The translations under genes and the position numbers were made by a program. Below, in pieces: positions 13,894 through 21,729 of a DNA stretch of 32,552 nt. The DNA is taken from positions 1-32,552 of the forward strand of contig JAVBPA010000028.1 in the NCBI GenBank assembly GCA_031549925.1, given 5' to 3'. The notes under the pieces are model-generated. The model was not told the DNA's origin and ran no database searches. It saw nothing but the letters and a program-made list of their open reading frames with translations. This DNA is from JAVBPA01 sp031549925 (GTDB lineage Bacteria; Bacillota; Clostridia; Oscillospirales; CAG-272). Each line of letters opens with the position of its first letter. The first letter of the stretch is position 1.

Positions 13894-15750
13894 TTATTTT
13901 TTTCCCAGACTTACAATAAAATTTATTTTTGTTGAAAACTTTGGGACTTCAGAATAAGCTGTCAAGCTTTGGAAGATAACACGTCCGGCTTCATAGATAT
14001 CAGAGGTTTCATATGTCACGCTTCCCAGCTCCAAATCATTGGTCAAAAGGGTTGACAGCGCCTTTTCTTCTGTCATACCTACAAAATCCGGTACTGGAGT
14101 AATAGATATTTCAGGACCGCGGCTTATATATAGCTTTACAGTATCTCCGGTTTTCAGTACGGTGCGCGAAGAGGGTGAAGTTCGTATTACATAACCGAGA
14201 GGTATAGTTTCGTTATATTCATATTCCTGTGTTCCCGTTAATCCCATATTTCTGAGTTCATTTTCAACAAAACGGTATTCAAGAACAGTAAAATCGGGAA
14301 GAACTACTGTTTGCGCTCCCTGACTTATTGTAAGCTTTAGATCGCAATATTGCTGACCCGCCAAAACCTTCCGTTTATCCCCCGGCTGCGGTTCCTGTGA
14401 AATAATTGTTCCGGGTTCATAATTGGAATCATAAATAAAGGTTGGTATCACATTATAATAATCAAGCGATTCAAACTCATACATCAAAGTATCGTTATAA
14501 ATCAAATCGACAAATTTCGGTATGTCAATTGTCTGAGCTTCCTTTGAATCGTCGCCGTTTAAAATCATATTTAATGCAAAAACTCCGCTTACGCATATAA
14601 CAATAAAAAACGCGGAAAAAACTCCTGCTATTATCGGGAGCATTGAGTGGCTGCTTTTTTTGCGTCTTATATTGGGATTATTATTTTTTCGCACGTCAAT
14701 ATGATGTACTCTTTGATAATTATCACTTATATTTTTAGGTTTTGCAAGAAAATTATGCGGCTTGATTTGATTTTGATACTGCTGTTGCTGTTGCTGCTGC
14801 TGCTGTTGCTGCGGGTAGTTTTGCTTGCGTGGCTGAAGCTGGTTTTTCGGTGCTTGATTAGCTTGGCTTGATTGATTTTCAGCCGCTGCTTTTTTTGAGC
14901 GGAATATAAAATCGGGATTGGATTTAAGCTGAGCCAAATGTTTTTGCATAATGGAAGCGCTTTGGATTCTTTTATCCGAAACTTTCTCCATCGCCGCCAA
15001 AATAATCTGTTCAAGCCCTATCGGTATCGCGGGATTTATATCACGCGGACGTTTGGGTTGTGTGCTTACCTGCATAAGAGCTACAGAAACCGGACTATCC
15101 GCCATAAACGGAAGCTGACCCGTCGCCATTTCATATAATACAACTCCGAGGGAATATAAATCGGATCGGGGATCAATATTTTTCCCCGAGGCCTGTTCGG
15201 GTGATATATAATATACAGTGCCGATTGCCTTGTCTGTCATAGTAACCGTTTCGGCGTTTGGGAGCTTGGCTATTCCGAAATCCGCTACTTTTATCTTGCC
15301 GTTTTTTAAAAGCATAATGTTTTGCGGTTTTATATCGCGGTGGATTATTCCTTTTGTGTGTGCGTGTTCGAGCGCTTTTAATATCTGTTCGGTATAATTC
15401 AGTATCTCACGCAGTGAAAGAGGTCCTTTTTTATTCATATAGTTCTTTAATGTTATACCGTCGATATATTCCATAACTATATATTTGGTGTTTTCTTTTA
15501 CCGAAACGTCATATATACTTACAATGTTGGGATGTGACAGCATTGAAACAGCTTTTGATTCGTTTATAAATCTTTTAACCGATTGAGCATCGTTTGCAAT
15601 ATCGTCCTTCAGCATTTTGACCGCGACGGTGCGTTTTGAAACGGTGTCTATCGCTTCAAAAACTACGGCCATTCCGCCCATACCTATTATTTTGACAATT
15701 TTATAACGCCGGTCTAAAATCTGACCTACGTATTTGTCAAATATATCCAT
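13894..15750 (-). CDS. prkC: PASTA-domain Ser/Thr protein kinase (PrkC/PknB type)
   Basis: A 618-residue membrane kinase that phosphorylates proteins on Ser/Thr and senses muropeptides or cell-wall state through extracellular PASTA domains. The kinase domain is about 10-275: GMGGMAVV loop, Lys45, HRDIKPQN (Asp139), DFG (157-159), activation loop GTVYYISPEQ. A Gln/Asn-rich linker with 11 consecutive Gln (314-324) leads to one membrane segment (about 371-397). About three PASTA repeats follow (410-618), fewer than in some homologues. It is the last gene of rlmN-stp-prkC; rsgA, which often follows, is absent. The ATG has only a weak ribosome site. Confidence 0.95.
   Translation of the reverse strand: MDIFDKYVGQILDRRYKIVKIIGMGGMAVVFEAIDTVSKRTVAVKMLKDDIANDAQSVKRFINESKAVSMLSHPNIVSIYDVSVKENTKYIVMEYIDGITLKNYMNKKGPLSLREILNYTEQILKALEHAHTKGIIHRDIKPQNIMLLKNGKIKVADFGIAKLPNAETVTMTDKAIGTVYYISPEQASGKNIDPRSDLYSLGVVLYEMATGQLPFMADSPVSVALMQVSTQPKRPRDINPAIPIGLEQIILAAMEKVSDKRIQSASIMQKHLAQLKSNPDFIFRSKKAAAENQSSQANQAPKNQLQPRKQNYPQQQQQQQQQQQYQNQIKPHNFLAKPKNISDNYQRVHHIDVRKNNNPNIRRKKSSHSMLPIIAGVFSAFFIVICVSGVFALNMILNGDDSKEAQTIDIPKFVDLIYNDTLMYEFESLDYYNVIPTFIYDSNYEPGTIISQEPQPGDKRKVLAGQQYCDLKLTISQGAQTVVLPDFTVLEYRFVENELRNMGLTGTQEYEYNETIPLGYVIRTSPSSRTVLKTGDTVKLYISRGPEISITPVPDFVGMTEEKALSTLLTNDLELGSVTYETSDIYEAGRVIFQSLTAYSEVPKFSTKINFIVSLGKK
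14779..14811 (-). repeat. Poly-glutamine codon tract in prkC
   Basis: Eleven consecutive CAG/CAA codons encode the juxtamembrane Gln run. As an imperfect trinucleotide repeat, it can change length in frame. Confidence 0.9.
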
Positions 15751-15824
15751 TAATTCTTTTACCGTCCTCTCATGGCAGTGCCGAATGTATTGATTGATTT
15801 TTCTTCCTTTTTGTTCATATACAT

Positions 15825-16601
15825 TTACGGCTGCATTAAAATAACCGTGATATTGTCCCCGCCTCCGCCTTGATTCGCGCCTTCAATCAGCAATCCGGTT
15901 TTGATTTCAAGAATTTCATCTTCTGTCAGTTCTTCGCCGGGCAGAAAAGGGATATTCGAAGTTACAATACTGCGTATATCGTCGATAGCCATATAATTTG
16001 TAAGACCGTCGGAACATATTAAAACGTATTCACCGCTTCCGCTTAACTTAACGGTGTAATAATCAAGCTCGCAGTAATCCTCGCTTCCGACAATTCGGGT
16101 TACTATATTTCGGTGCGGGCAGTCCGCAGCTTCTTCGGGTGTCATATTACCGATGTCAATTAAATATTGTACATATGAATGGTCGTGAGTTATTTTGGTG
16201 ATTTTTTCTTCGGAAACGATATATAAACGGCTGTCTCCTATGTTGGCGATATGCAGTGTATCATCTATGGCAAGAGCGGCGCAAAGAGTAGTTCCCATAC
16301 CGCGAAGCTCGGGGTTGTTCTTCGCAGCGGAATAAACAGCGGAATTTGCGGATTCCGCCGCGGCGTTTAATATCGATTTTATTTTATGGGCATTTATAAT
16401 TTTATGCTGTTCGAATGCGCGGTTTATGTACCCGCAAAAAGTTTGTATCGCAATCGAACTTGCTACATCACCTCCCGCGGCACCTCCCATTCCGTCGCAT
16501 ACTACGCAAAGACTCGTATTTTCCGATAAATGCTTACAGGAGAAAGAATCTTGATTTGACGACCGTTTCAATCCTATATCGGTTTTACCAAAGAATATCA
16601 T
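15825..16601 (-). CDS. stp: PP2C-family Ser/Thr protein phosphatase
   Basis: A 258-residue cytosolic metal-dependent phosphatase that reverses PrkC phosphorylation. PP2C motifs are in order: SNQDSF (about 15-20), VVCDGMGGAAGGDVAS (metal Asp36), IANIGDSRLYI, THDHSYVQYL, LICSDGLTNYM and the terminal GGGDNITVILM. GGGGGTTAAT precedes the ATG. It sits between rlmN and prkC, the conserved firmicute order, with 74 bp to prkC. Length is usual for the family. Confidence 0.95.
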   Translation of the reverse strand: MIFFGKTDIGLKRSSNQDSFSCKHLSENTSLCVVCDGMGGAAGGDVASSIAIQTFCGYINRAFEQHKIINAHKIKSILNAAAESANSAVYSAAKNNPELRGMGTTLCAALAIDDTLHIANIGDSRLYIVSEEKITKITHDHSYVQYLIDIGNMTPEEAADCPHRNIVTRIVGSEDYCELDYYTVKLSGSGEYVLICSDGLTNYMAIDDIRSIVTSNIPFLPGEELTEDEILEIKTGLLIEGANQGGGGDNITVILMQP

Positions 16602-16699
16602 TATTAACCCCCTATACGTGATTTATTTACCTGCTTTATGGGTAAACCTTGTTTTTTCTCTATATTTATAGTGCCGGGTACTGGAAAGCGGGACACTTG

Positions 16700-16735
16700 G
16701 TTTAATTGCTTTTTTTGAAAAAAGCAACAAAAACT
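16700..16735 (+). repeat. Dispersed hairpin repeat with compensatory base change, rlmN-stp spacer
   Basis: TTGC, T7, G, A6, GCAA forms a hairpin, followed by CAAAAACTTATG. Compared with the other copies (TTAC/GTAA) one stem pair is G-C instead of A-T, so pairing is kept. Confidence 0.75.
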
Positions 16736-16763
16736 TATGAAAGTGATTTGAATATGCACTTTG

Positions 16764-17798
16764 CTAGCTTAAAACATTAAGTCCGGAACGCAGTTGACCG
16801 CATGCGGCGTTGATATCGGGGCCGAGACTTCTTCTTACTGTTGCGTTTATTTTGAAACCGGCAAGCATTTTGGCAAACGCATTTGCGTGTCCGGCGGAAA
16901 AATTATTTCCTTTTACTTCGTTTACCGGAATTAAATTTACATGGAAAGGCATTTTATTTCCGAAATATTTTTTTAACAAAGCGGAAAGCGCTTCGGCATC
17001 GGTTCTCTTATCGTTTATTCCGGAAATCAAAGTGTATTCAAAGGATATCCTGCGTCCGGTAAGACGGAAATAATTACAGCATGATTTTAATAATGTATCA
17101 ATATTGTATTTTTTGTTCACAGGCATCAGAGATGAACGTATTTCATCAGAATAGGAGTGGAGCGAAACTGAAAGAGTAATTTGAAGATTCTCTTTTGCGA
17201 GTCTGTCTATTTTATCGGCAAGCCCGCATGTTGACAGGGAAATGTGACGCGCGCCTATACAAAGCGATTCGGGGGATGTGACTTTTTTGAGAAAAGCTAT
17301 TACGTTTTCATAATTGTCAAGCGGTTCGCCTATTCCCATAAGCACTATATTTGATATACGTTCTCCGCTGTCACGCTGAGATACGAGAACTTGACCGAGA
17401 AGCTCTGATGAAGTCAGATTTCTGCTCAGTCCCGCGGCGGTTGAAGCGCAGAATTTACATCCCATCCGGCAGCCCGCCTGCGTCGATATACAAACGGTAT
17501 TCCCGTGCTTGTATTTCATTACGACACTTTCGATTGATTGGCCGTCCGCGTATTCAAAAAGATATTTTACTGTTCCGTCAATTGATGAAACCAGTTTTTT
17601 CTTTATCGAGGGCACGGCGATAAAAAAATCCTCACTGAGTTTTTGTCGCAATTTGGATGATAAATTTGTCATTTCAGAAAAATCATGACCTACAGACAGC
17701 CATTTTAAAATTTGCTCAACTCTCCACTCGGGTTCTCCGGCAGCCAAGATATATTCGGAAAGTTCGGAGGAGGTTATATTTAATATATCCGTTTTCAT
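16764..17798 (-). CDS. rlmN: Dual-specificity RNA methyltransferase RlmN
   Basis: A 344-residue radical-SAM enzyme that methylates C2 of adenine in 23S rRNA (A2503) and in certain tRNAs (A37). The 4Fe-4S motif is CRMGCKFC (Cys110, Cys114, Cys117). GIGEPLDN is the SAM-binding GxGE segment, and GPDINAACGQL holds the C-terminal methyl-carrying cysteine (Cys333). The N-terminal GEPEWRVEQILKW block is typical. It is the first gene of the stp/prkC cluster, with a promoter at 17976-18004 giving a ~170-nt leader. No clear ribosome site precedes the ATG. Confidence 0.95.
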   Translation of the reverse strand: MKTDILNITSSELSEYILAAGEPEWRVEQILKWLSVGHDFSEMTNLSSKLRQKLSEDFFIAVPSIKKKLVSSIDGTVKYLFEYADGQSIESVVMKYKHGNTVCISTQAGCRMGCKFCASTAAGLSRNLTSSELLGQVLVSQRDSGERISNIVLMGIGEPLDNYENVIAFLKKVTSPESLCIGARHISLSTCGLADKIDRLAKENLQITLSVSLHSYSDEIRSSLMPVNKKYNIDTLLKSCCNYFRLTGRRISFEYTLISGINDKRTDAEALSALLKKYFGNKMPFHVNLIPVNEVKGNNFSAGHANAFAKMLAGFKINATVRRSLGPDINAACGQLRSGLNVLS

Positions 17799-17975
17799 TT
17801 TGAAATATTATTATAAAATACTTATAAAAAAAATTTTTATTTTGTTTTGGTTTTTCACCGGAAAATCTTTCGGCTTTTTATAATAGATTATACAAAGTCA
17901 AAAACTTTAAAATAATCAAAATCAAAAGATTTTCAGACAATAAGCCAAAAGACGGCATGATAATCCGCGCATTTT

Positions 17976-18004
17976 ATTATAACATAACAATTATTAATTT
18001 ACAA
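17976..18004 (-). promoter_or_regulatory. rlmN promoter
   Basis: TTGTAA (at 17999-18004), 17 bp, TATAAT (at 17976-17981) with extended TG, on the minus strand. It would drive rlmN-stp-prkC with a ~170-nt leader. Confidence 0.75.
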
Positions 18005-18060
18005 CAATTATTATTGTTATGCTTTTGTAAATTGTAATTATAAAAACTATATCCAATGTG

Positions 18061-18089
18061 TTGAATATGATATGATTTTTATGTATAAT
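18061..18089 (+). promoter_or_regulatory. Promoter of the DHHW-family gene
   Basis: TTGAAT (18061-18066), 17 bp, TATAAT (18084-18089), followed by a ~30-nt leader to the ATG at 18126. Confidence 0.75.
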
Positions 18090-18125
18090 ATATAAAACAC
18101 AAATATTTTTTAGGATAATTTATAT

Positions 18126-19304
18126 ATGGTTAAAAAAATCAGCGATATTATATTAATATTCATATTCCTTGCCGTTATATTCGCGTTTCCGATTTTTACA
18201 AAGCTTGCACCTCCGCTGGAAATATCGGAATACGAAAACCGTGAACTGGCACTTGCTCCTGTTTATTCGGCGCAGTCTCTGCTCGACGGGAAATATTTTT
18301 CCGATTGGGAGGTTTATCTTTCGGATCATATTTGGAAACGTGATTTTATGCTGCTTTCGGATATCAAATATAAATATTATGTTTTAAAGAGAAACGTTGT
18401 AAACGATGTTATAATCGGAGAAGAAGTGCTTCTTCCTTATATGGAATATATCGAACTCGATTCGGGTTCCGCTCAAAAATCAGAAGAAATGGCAAAAAAA
18501 TTGTCCGGGCTTTCGGATTTTATTTCCGGTTACGGGGGAAAATTTATTTATATCGGAATACCCGAACAGTATTCGGCTCTCAGAGATAAATATCCGGATT
18601 ATTTGTTCAACAACGAACTTAATTTGACAAACGATGAAAATAACTTTTTTTCCTCTCTTGACAAAACCGGAGTAGAGTATATTAATATGCGGAAGATTTT
18701 TTCACAAAAAGGCGGCTCTGAAAAATATTATTTGAAAACAGACCACCATTTTAATATTCACGGTGCGTATTTAACATACAAGACCTTGTGCGGATACCTG
18801 AAAGAAAGCGGATATAATGTAAATGAAATCACGGAAGAGGAACTGACTTTTAAACGGCTTGAAAATAATTTCTACGGTTCACGCAGCAGGAAGCTCTATA
18901 ATATTTCTTCTGTAATTGATAAACTGGAAACGATTGAATTTTCGGATGAAATACCTTTTGCAAGGAGAGACAACGGAAACGATGTAAATCCGGTTGTATT
19001 TAATACTCCCGCGTCAGAGGAAGAAAACGTGACTTACGGCTTGTATATGGGAGGAGATATAGCGGAATGTGTGATAAGTACAAATCGGGATTGGCTGCCT
19101 GATATATTGATTTTCGGAGATTCGTTTACAAACGCGATTGAAACGGTTTTATGGACAGCTTTTGATGAAATGAGATCGATTGACCTCAGACATTACGGCG
19201 AAATGAAAATATATGATTATATTGAACTCCACAAACCGGATATCGTAATATGCGTTCGTGACGATACCGCTTATTTATCCTTTGACGGAAACGGCGGTTT
19301 TTAG
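18126..19304 (+). CDS. DHHW/AlgX-like exported protein
   Basis: A 392-residue protein with one N-terminal hydrophobic segment (about 6-25) and an extracytoplasmic domain. SEYENRELA after the anchor and KTDHHFNIHGAYLTYK near 215-230 are hallmarks of the DHHW family, here DHHF. FGDSFTNAIETV near 330 is a GDS-type SGNH-hydrolase-like motif. AlgJ/AlgX relatives O-acetylate exopolysaccharides, usually beside an MBOAT acyltransferase. No MBOAT gene is nearby, so the partner must lie elsewhere or the role differs. It is probably monocistronic. Family good, function inferred. Confidence 0.85.
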   Translation: MVKKISDIILIFIFLAVIFAFPIFTKLAPPLEISEYENRELALAPVYSAQSLLDGKYFSDWEVYLSDHIWKRDFMLLSDIKYKYYVLKRNVVNDVIIGEEVLLPYMEYIELDSGSAQKSEEMAKKLSGLSDFISGYGGKFIYIGIPEQYSALRDKYPDYLFNNELNLTNDENNFFSSLDKTGVEYINMRKIFSQKGGSEKYYLKTDHHFNIHGAYLTYKTLCGYLKESGYNVNEITEEELTFKRLENNFYGSRSRKLYNISSVIDKLETIEFSDEIPFARRDNGNDVNPVVFNTPASEEENVTYGLYMGGDIAECVISTNRDWLPDILIFGDSFTNAIETVLWTAFDEMRSIDLRHYGEMKIYDYIELHKPDIVICVRDDTAYLSFDGNGGF

Positions 19305-19383
19305 AAAGCTTATTATCCGGCAATGCGCTTAACTTTTTTGAATTTAATCGGATGGTAAATTAGTCTAAAGTATTTTTGTAAAA

Positions 19384-19422
19384 ATAAAAAAAGTCCGGAA
19401 AATAATTTTTTATTACCGGACT
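19384..19422 (-). terminator. Rho-independent terminator of thpR
   Basis: AGTCCGG/CCGGACT stem (19392-19398 with 19416-19422), AT-rich loop, and a T7 run on the minus strand. It lies 27 bp beyond the thpR stop. Confidence 0.8.
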
Positions 19423-19448
19423 ATAATTATCATAGATTAAAAAACAAA

Positions 19449-19979
19449 CTATCCCAGCTTCTTTACATAAATCGGCGTATATGTGAGTTTACCGTTTATA
19501 TGTTCGCTTTTCATTAATGTTATTTCTTCGATTAATTGTGATTGGCGGGGTATTGATTTTGAAAAAGCCGCAGGATTGAATGAAGCTGCCGTTTCTACCT
19601 CGCGTCCTAAAGTCAAGTGAGGTTTAAATTCCGCTTCATCCGGTTTAAATCCGTGTTCTTTTAGAGCGGTTATTACTTCTGTTTGAAGCGCTGTCAGTTC
19701 AGGGCAAATTTTTATTCCTGCCCAGTGGATATTACCCGTACGCCGGTTGAAGATTCCGTACCCTCCCAGCTCAAGAGTAAAAGACGGTGTTTTAACGCTG
19801 TCCATCGCTGATATTATTTCTTCTGTTTTGTCTGTTTCACCGATAAATGCGAGAGTTGAATGCAAAGTTGAACGCGAAGAAAAATTGCCTTTCAGTGATG
19901 CGGTTTTCAAACGTACTATAGCTTCGCATAATACGTTTTTAATTTCATCGGAAAAAGTAAGAGCTATAAATAAACGCAA
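19449..19979 (-). CDS. thpR: RNA 2',3'-cyclic phosphodiesterase (2H family)
   Basis: A 176-residue protein of the 2H phosphoesterase superfamily, acting on 2',3'-cyclic phosphate or 2'-5' linked RNA ends. The two catalytic motifs are HSTL (His40, Thr42) and HLTL (His121, Thr123). The start is TTG at 19979 with a strong GGAGG eight bases upstream; no ATG gives the conserved MRLFIAL N-terminus. It has its own promoter (20025-20053) and terminator, so it is monocistronic. The cellular substrate of bacterial ThpR is unsettled. Confidence 0.92.
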   Translation of the reverse strand: MRLFIALTFSDEIKNVLCEAIVRLKTASLKGNFSSRSTLHSTLAFIGETDKTEEIISAMDSVKTPSFTLELGGYGIFNRRTGNIHWAGIKICPELTALQTEVITALKEHGFKPDEAEFKPHLTLGREVETAASFNPAAFSKSIPRQSQLIEEITLMKSEHINGKLTYTPIYVKKLG

Positions 19980-20024
19980 TATATTTCCCTCCTTCTTGTT
20001 ACATTTTGATTTGATGATATTTTT

Positions 20025-20053
20025 ATTATATATTTATGTATTTGTTTTGTCAA
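20025..20053 (-). promoter_or_regulatory. thpR promoter, perfect consensus
   Basis: TTGACA (at 20048-20053), 17 bp, TATAAT (at 20025-20030) on the minus strand, about 45 bp before the TTG start. Confidence 0.85.
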
Positions 20054-20089
20054 TACCTCAACAGGTTACGCAAAAACCATACGTTTTTC

Positions 20090-20115
20090 GTTACTTTTTT
20101 TCAAAAAAAGTAAAC
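20090..20115 (-). repeat. Dispersed T7/A7 hairpin repeat between divergent promoters
   Basis: On the minus strand: G-rich flank (20116-20147), GTTTAC, T7, G, A7, GTAAC. It lies between the thpR promoter (ends 20053) and the GH32 promoter (begins 20168), the same position as the 9622 copy relative to its two promoters. Confidence 0.8.
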
Positions 20116-20167
20116 GCGTTCCCGTTCCCCCGCACTCCCCGCTTCCCCGTATTTTAGGTTATTATAC

Positions 20168-20196
20168 TTGACTTATATATTTGAAGATATTATAAT
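20168..20196 (+). promoter_or_regulatory. Promoter of the GH32-hprK unit
   Basis: TTGACT (20168-20173), 17 bp, TATAAT (20191-20196). It resembles the 9728 promoter beyond the boxes: a preceding C, a TATAT stretch and TTTGAA in the spacer. Confidence 0.85.
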
Positions 20197-20252
20197 ATAT
20201 TTGGAATTATTTTTATATAATCACAGCAAAACAGCAAAACAGGGGGAAAAAT

Positions 20253-21725
20253 ATGTCGCAAATAAAAAACACCTCTTCAAGCGAAAGGTATATAGTTATA
20301 CCTTCTTGCAACAGTTCGCCCGCGCGGGAAATAATATTATCACGCGGCGGAGAAGCGATTTATAAATTTACTGCCCGTGCGGAGACTGAAAATCCTGTAT
20401 ACTGCGCATATATCCCGATTGGAATATTCGGGGATAATCTTTGCGTCAATTTGGAAGAAAACGAATATACTATTGAAGCGGAATTGCCGGAGGACATTTA
20501 CTGCGAACCGCTCAGACCCGCGGTGCATTTTACTCCGGCGGCAGGCTGGTCTAACGATCCGAACGGACTTATATACATAAAAGGCGTATACCACATGTTT
20601 TATCAATACGGTCCGGGGAGCACTCTTTGGGGAGATATGCACTGGGGGCATGCGGTCAGCCGCGATTTGCTGCATTGGGAACAAAAACCGACAGCGCTGT
20701 ATCCCGATTCTTTCGGAACGATGTTTTCCGGAAGTGCGATCTGTGATGAAAAGAATGTCAGCGGACTGGGAGAAGGCGCGGTGCTGCTTTACTACACCGC
20801 CGCGGGAAATCCGTTTACGCAATGCCTTGCATATTCAGTCGACGACGGAAATACGTTTGTAAAATACAGCGGGAATCCGATAATACCGAACATTATAGGA
20901 GCAAACAGAGATCCTAAAGTTATTTGGTGCGATGAGCTTGAATGTTATATAATGGCTTTATATTTAGACGGAAACACATACTCTCTGCTGAAATCGGATA
21001 ATTTGCTTGACTGGAAAGAGCATCAGCGTTTCGAGCTTGAAAACGACGGGGAATGCCCGGATTTTTATCCGCTTGATATATATTCGGAAGCTTTTTCGGG
21101 ATATATTCCGGATTCGCGCAAGTGGGTATTTTCAGGAGCTTCCGACAATTATTATATCGGAGTGTTCGAAGGGGGGATTTTCGTTCCGTTACAGCCGCAG
21201 CAAAGGCTGCATGGTGAACCGAACATTCTATATGCTTCCCAAACCTTTTCGGGAATTTCGGGCAACAGAAGAATCAGGATATCATGGGATCTGACAGCTT
21301 TGGCGGGAAGCTCCGGAATGCGCTGGAGCTGCCAAATGAGCGTTCCCTGCGACATGAAACTCCGGTATATCGGAAAAGAATTAAAACTCTGCGTTTATCC
21401 GATAGCGGAATTTAATTCGCTTAGATGTTCCTGTGACCGGGCTTCTGCTTACGACATTGAAGCTGAGTTTAAAATTACATCCGAAAAACCTGTAATCAGC
21501 GTTTTCGGGCACGAGGAAATTTTGACGGATATCGGTTCTTCTGACAGCGATAAGATATACAAAGTCAGGATAATTGCGGATAAAACGGGTTATGAGGCGT
21601 ATTTCGGTTACGGTGAATATTATCTGGCAAGAGGATATATTACGGATTTTGCGAAGGAGCCTTTTTCGGGCTCGGGAATTGAAATAATAAAAAAAGAAAT
21701 ATTCGGATTGGAGTCTATTCATTAA
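20253..21725 (+). CDS. Glycoside hydrolase family 32 (sucrose-6-phosphate hydrolase/fructosidase type)
   Basis: A 490-residue GH32 enzyme without a signal peptide, expected to split sucrose, sucrose-6-phosphate or fructo-oligosaccharides in the cytosol. The catalytic signatures are complete: WSNDPNG (nucleophile Asp102), GANRDPKV (Asp220) and DGECPDF (acid/base Glu267), plus WGHAVSRDLLHW. About 85 extra residues precede the propeller, which looks like a short N-terminal beta-domain found in some clostridial members. GGGGGAAAAAT precedes the ATG. hprK follows after 4 bp. No PTS or ABC permease gene is adjacent, so phosphorylated or free substrate cannot be decided. Confidence 0.93.
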   Translation: MSQIKNTSSSERYIVIPSCNSSPAREIILSRGGEAIYKFTARAETENPVYCAYIPIGIFGDNLCVNLEENEYTIEAELPEDIYCEPLRPAVHFTPAAGWSNDPNGLIYIKGVYHMFYQYGPGSTLWGDMHWGHAVSRDLLHWEQKPTALYPDSFGTMFSGSAICDEKNVSGLGEGAVLLYYTAAGNPFTQCLAYSVDDGNTFVKYSGNPIIPNIIGANRDPKVIWCDELECYIMALYLDGNTYSLLKSDNLLDWKEHQRFELENDGECPDFYPLDIYSEAFSGYIPDSRKWVFSGASDNYYIGVFEGGIFVPLQPQQRLHGEPNILYASQTFSGISGNRRIRISWDLTALAGSSGMRWSCQMSVPCDMKLRYIGKELKLCVYPIAEFNSLRCSCDRASAYDIEAEFKITSEKPVISVFGHEEILTDIGSSDSDKIYKVRIIADKTGYEAYFGYGEYYLARGYITDFAKEPFSGSGIEIIKKEIFGLESIH

Positions 21726-21729
21726 AATT

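Larger units (their letters stand above)
17799..18125. other. AT-rich divergent spacer between rlmN and the DHHW gene
   Basis: 327 bp without a gene. It holds the two divergent promoters listed separately, and a small hairpin CCGGAA/TTTCGG near 17858-17873 in the rlmN leader. An AT-only inverted repeat (AACAAT/ATTGTT) lies near 18003-18018. I see no riboswitch signature. Confidence 0.6.

Noticed and set aside
14647..14871. Leu-rich frame antisense to prkC that looks like a membrane peptide
   Set aside because: The Leu run is the complement of the poly-Gln codons.
17799..18125. Riboswitch or T-box in the rlmN leader
   Set aside because: Only short AT-rich hairpins are visible; no conserved aptamer or specifier-type motif.
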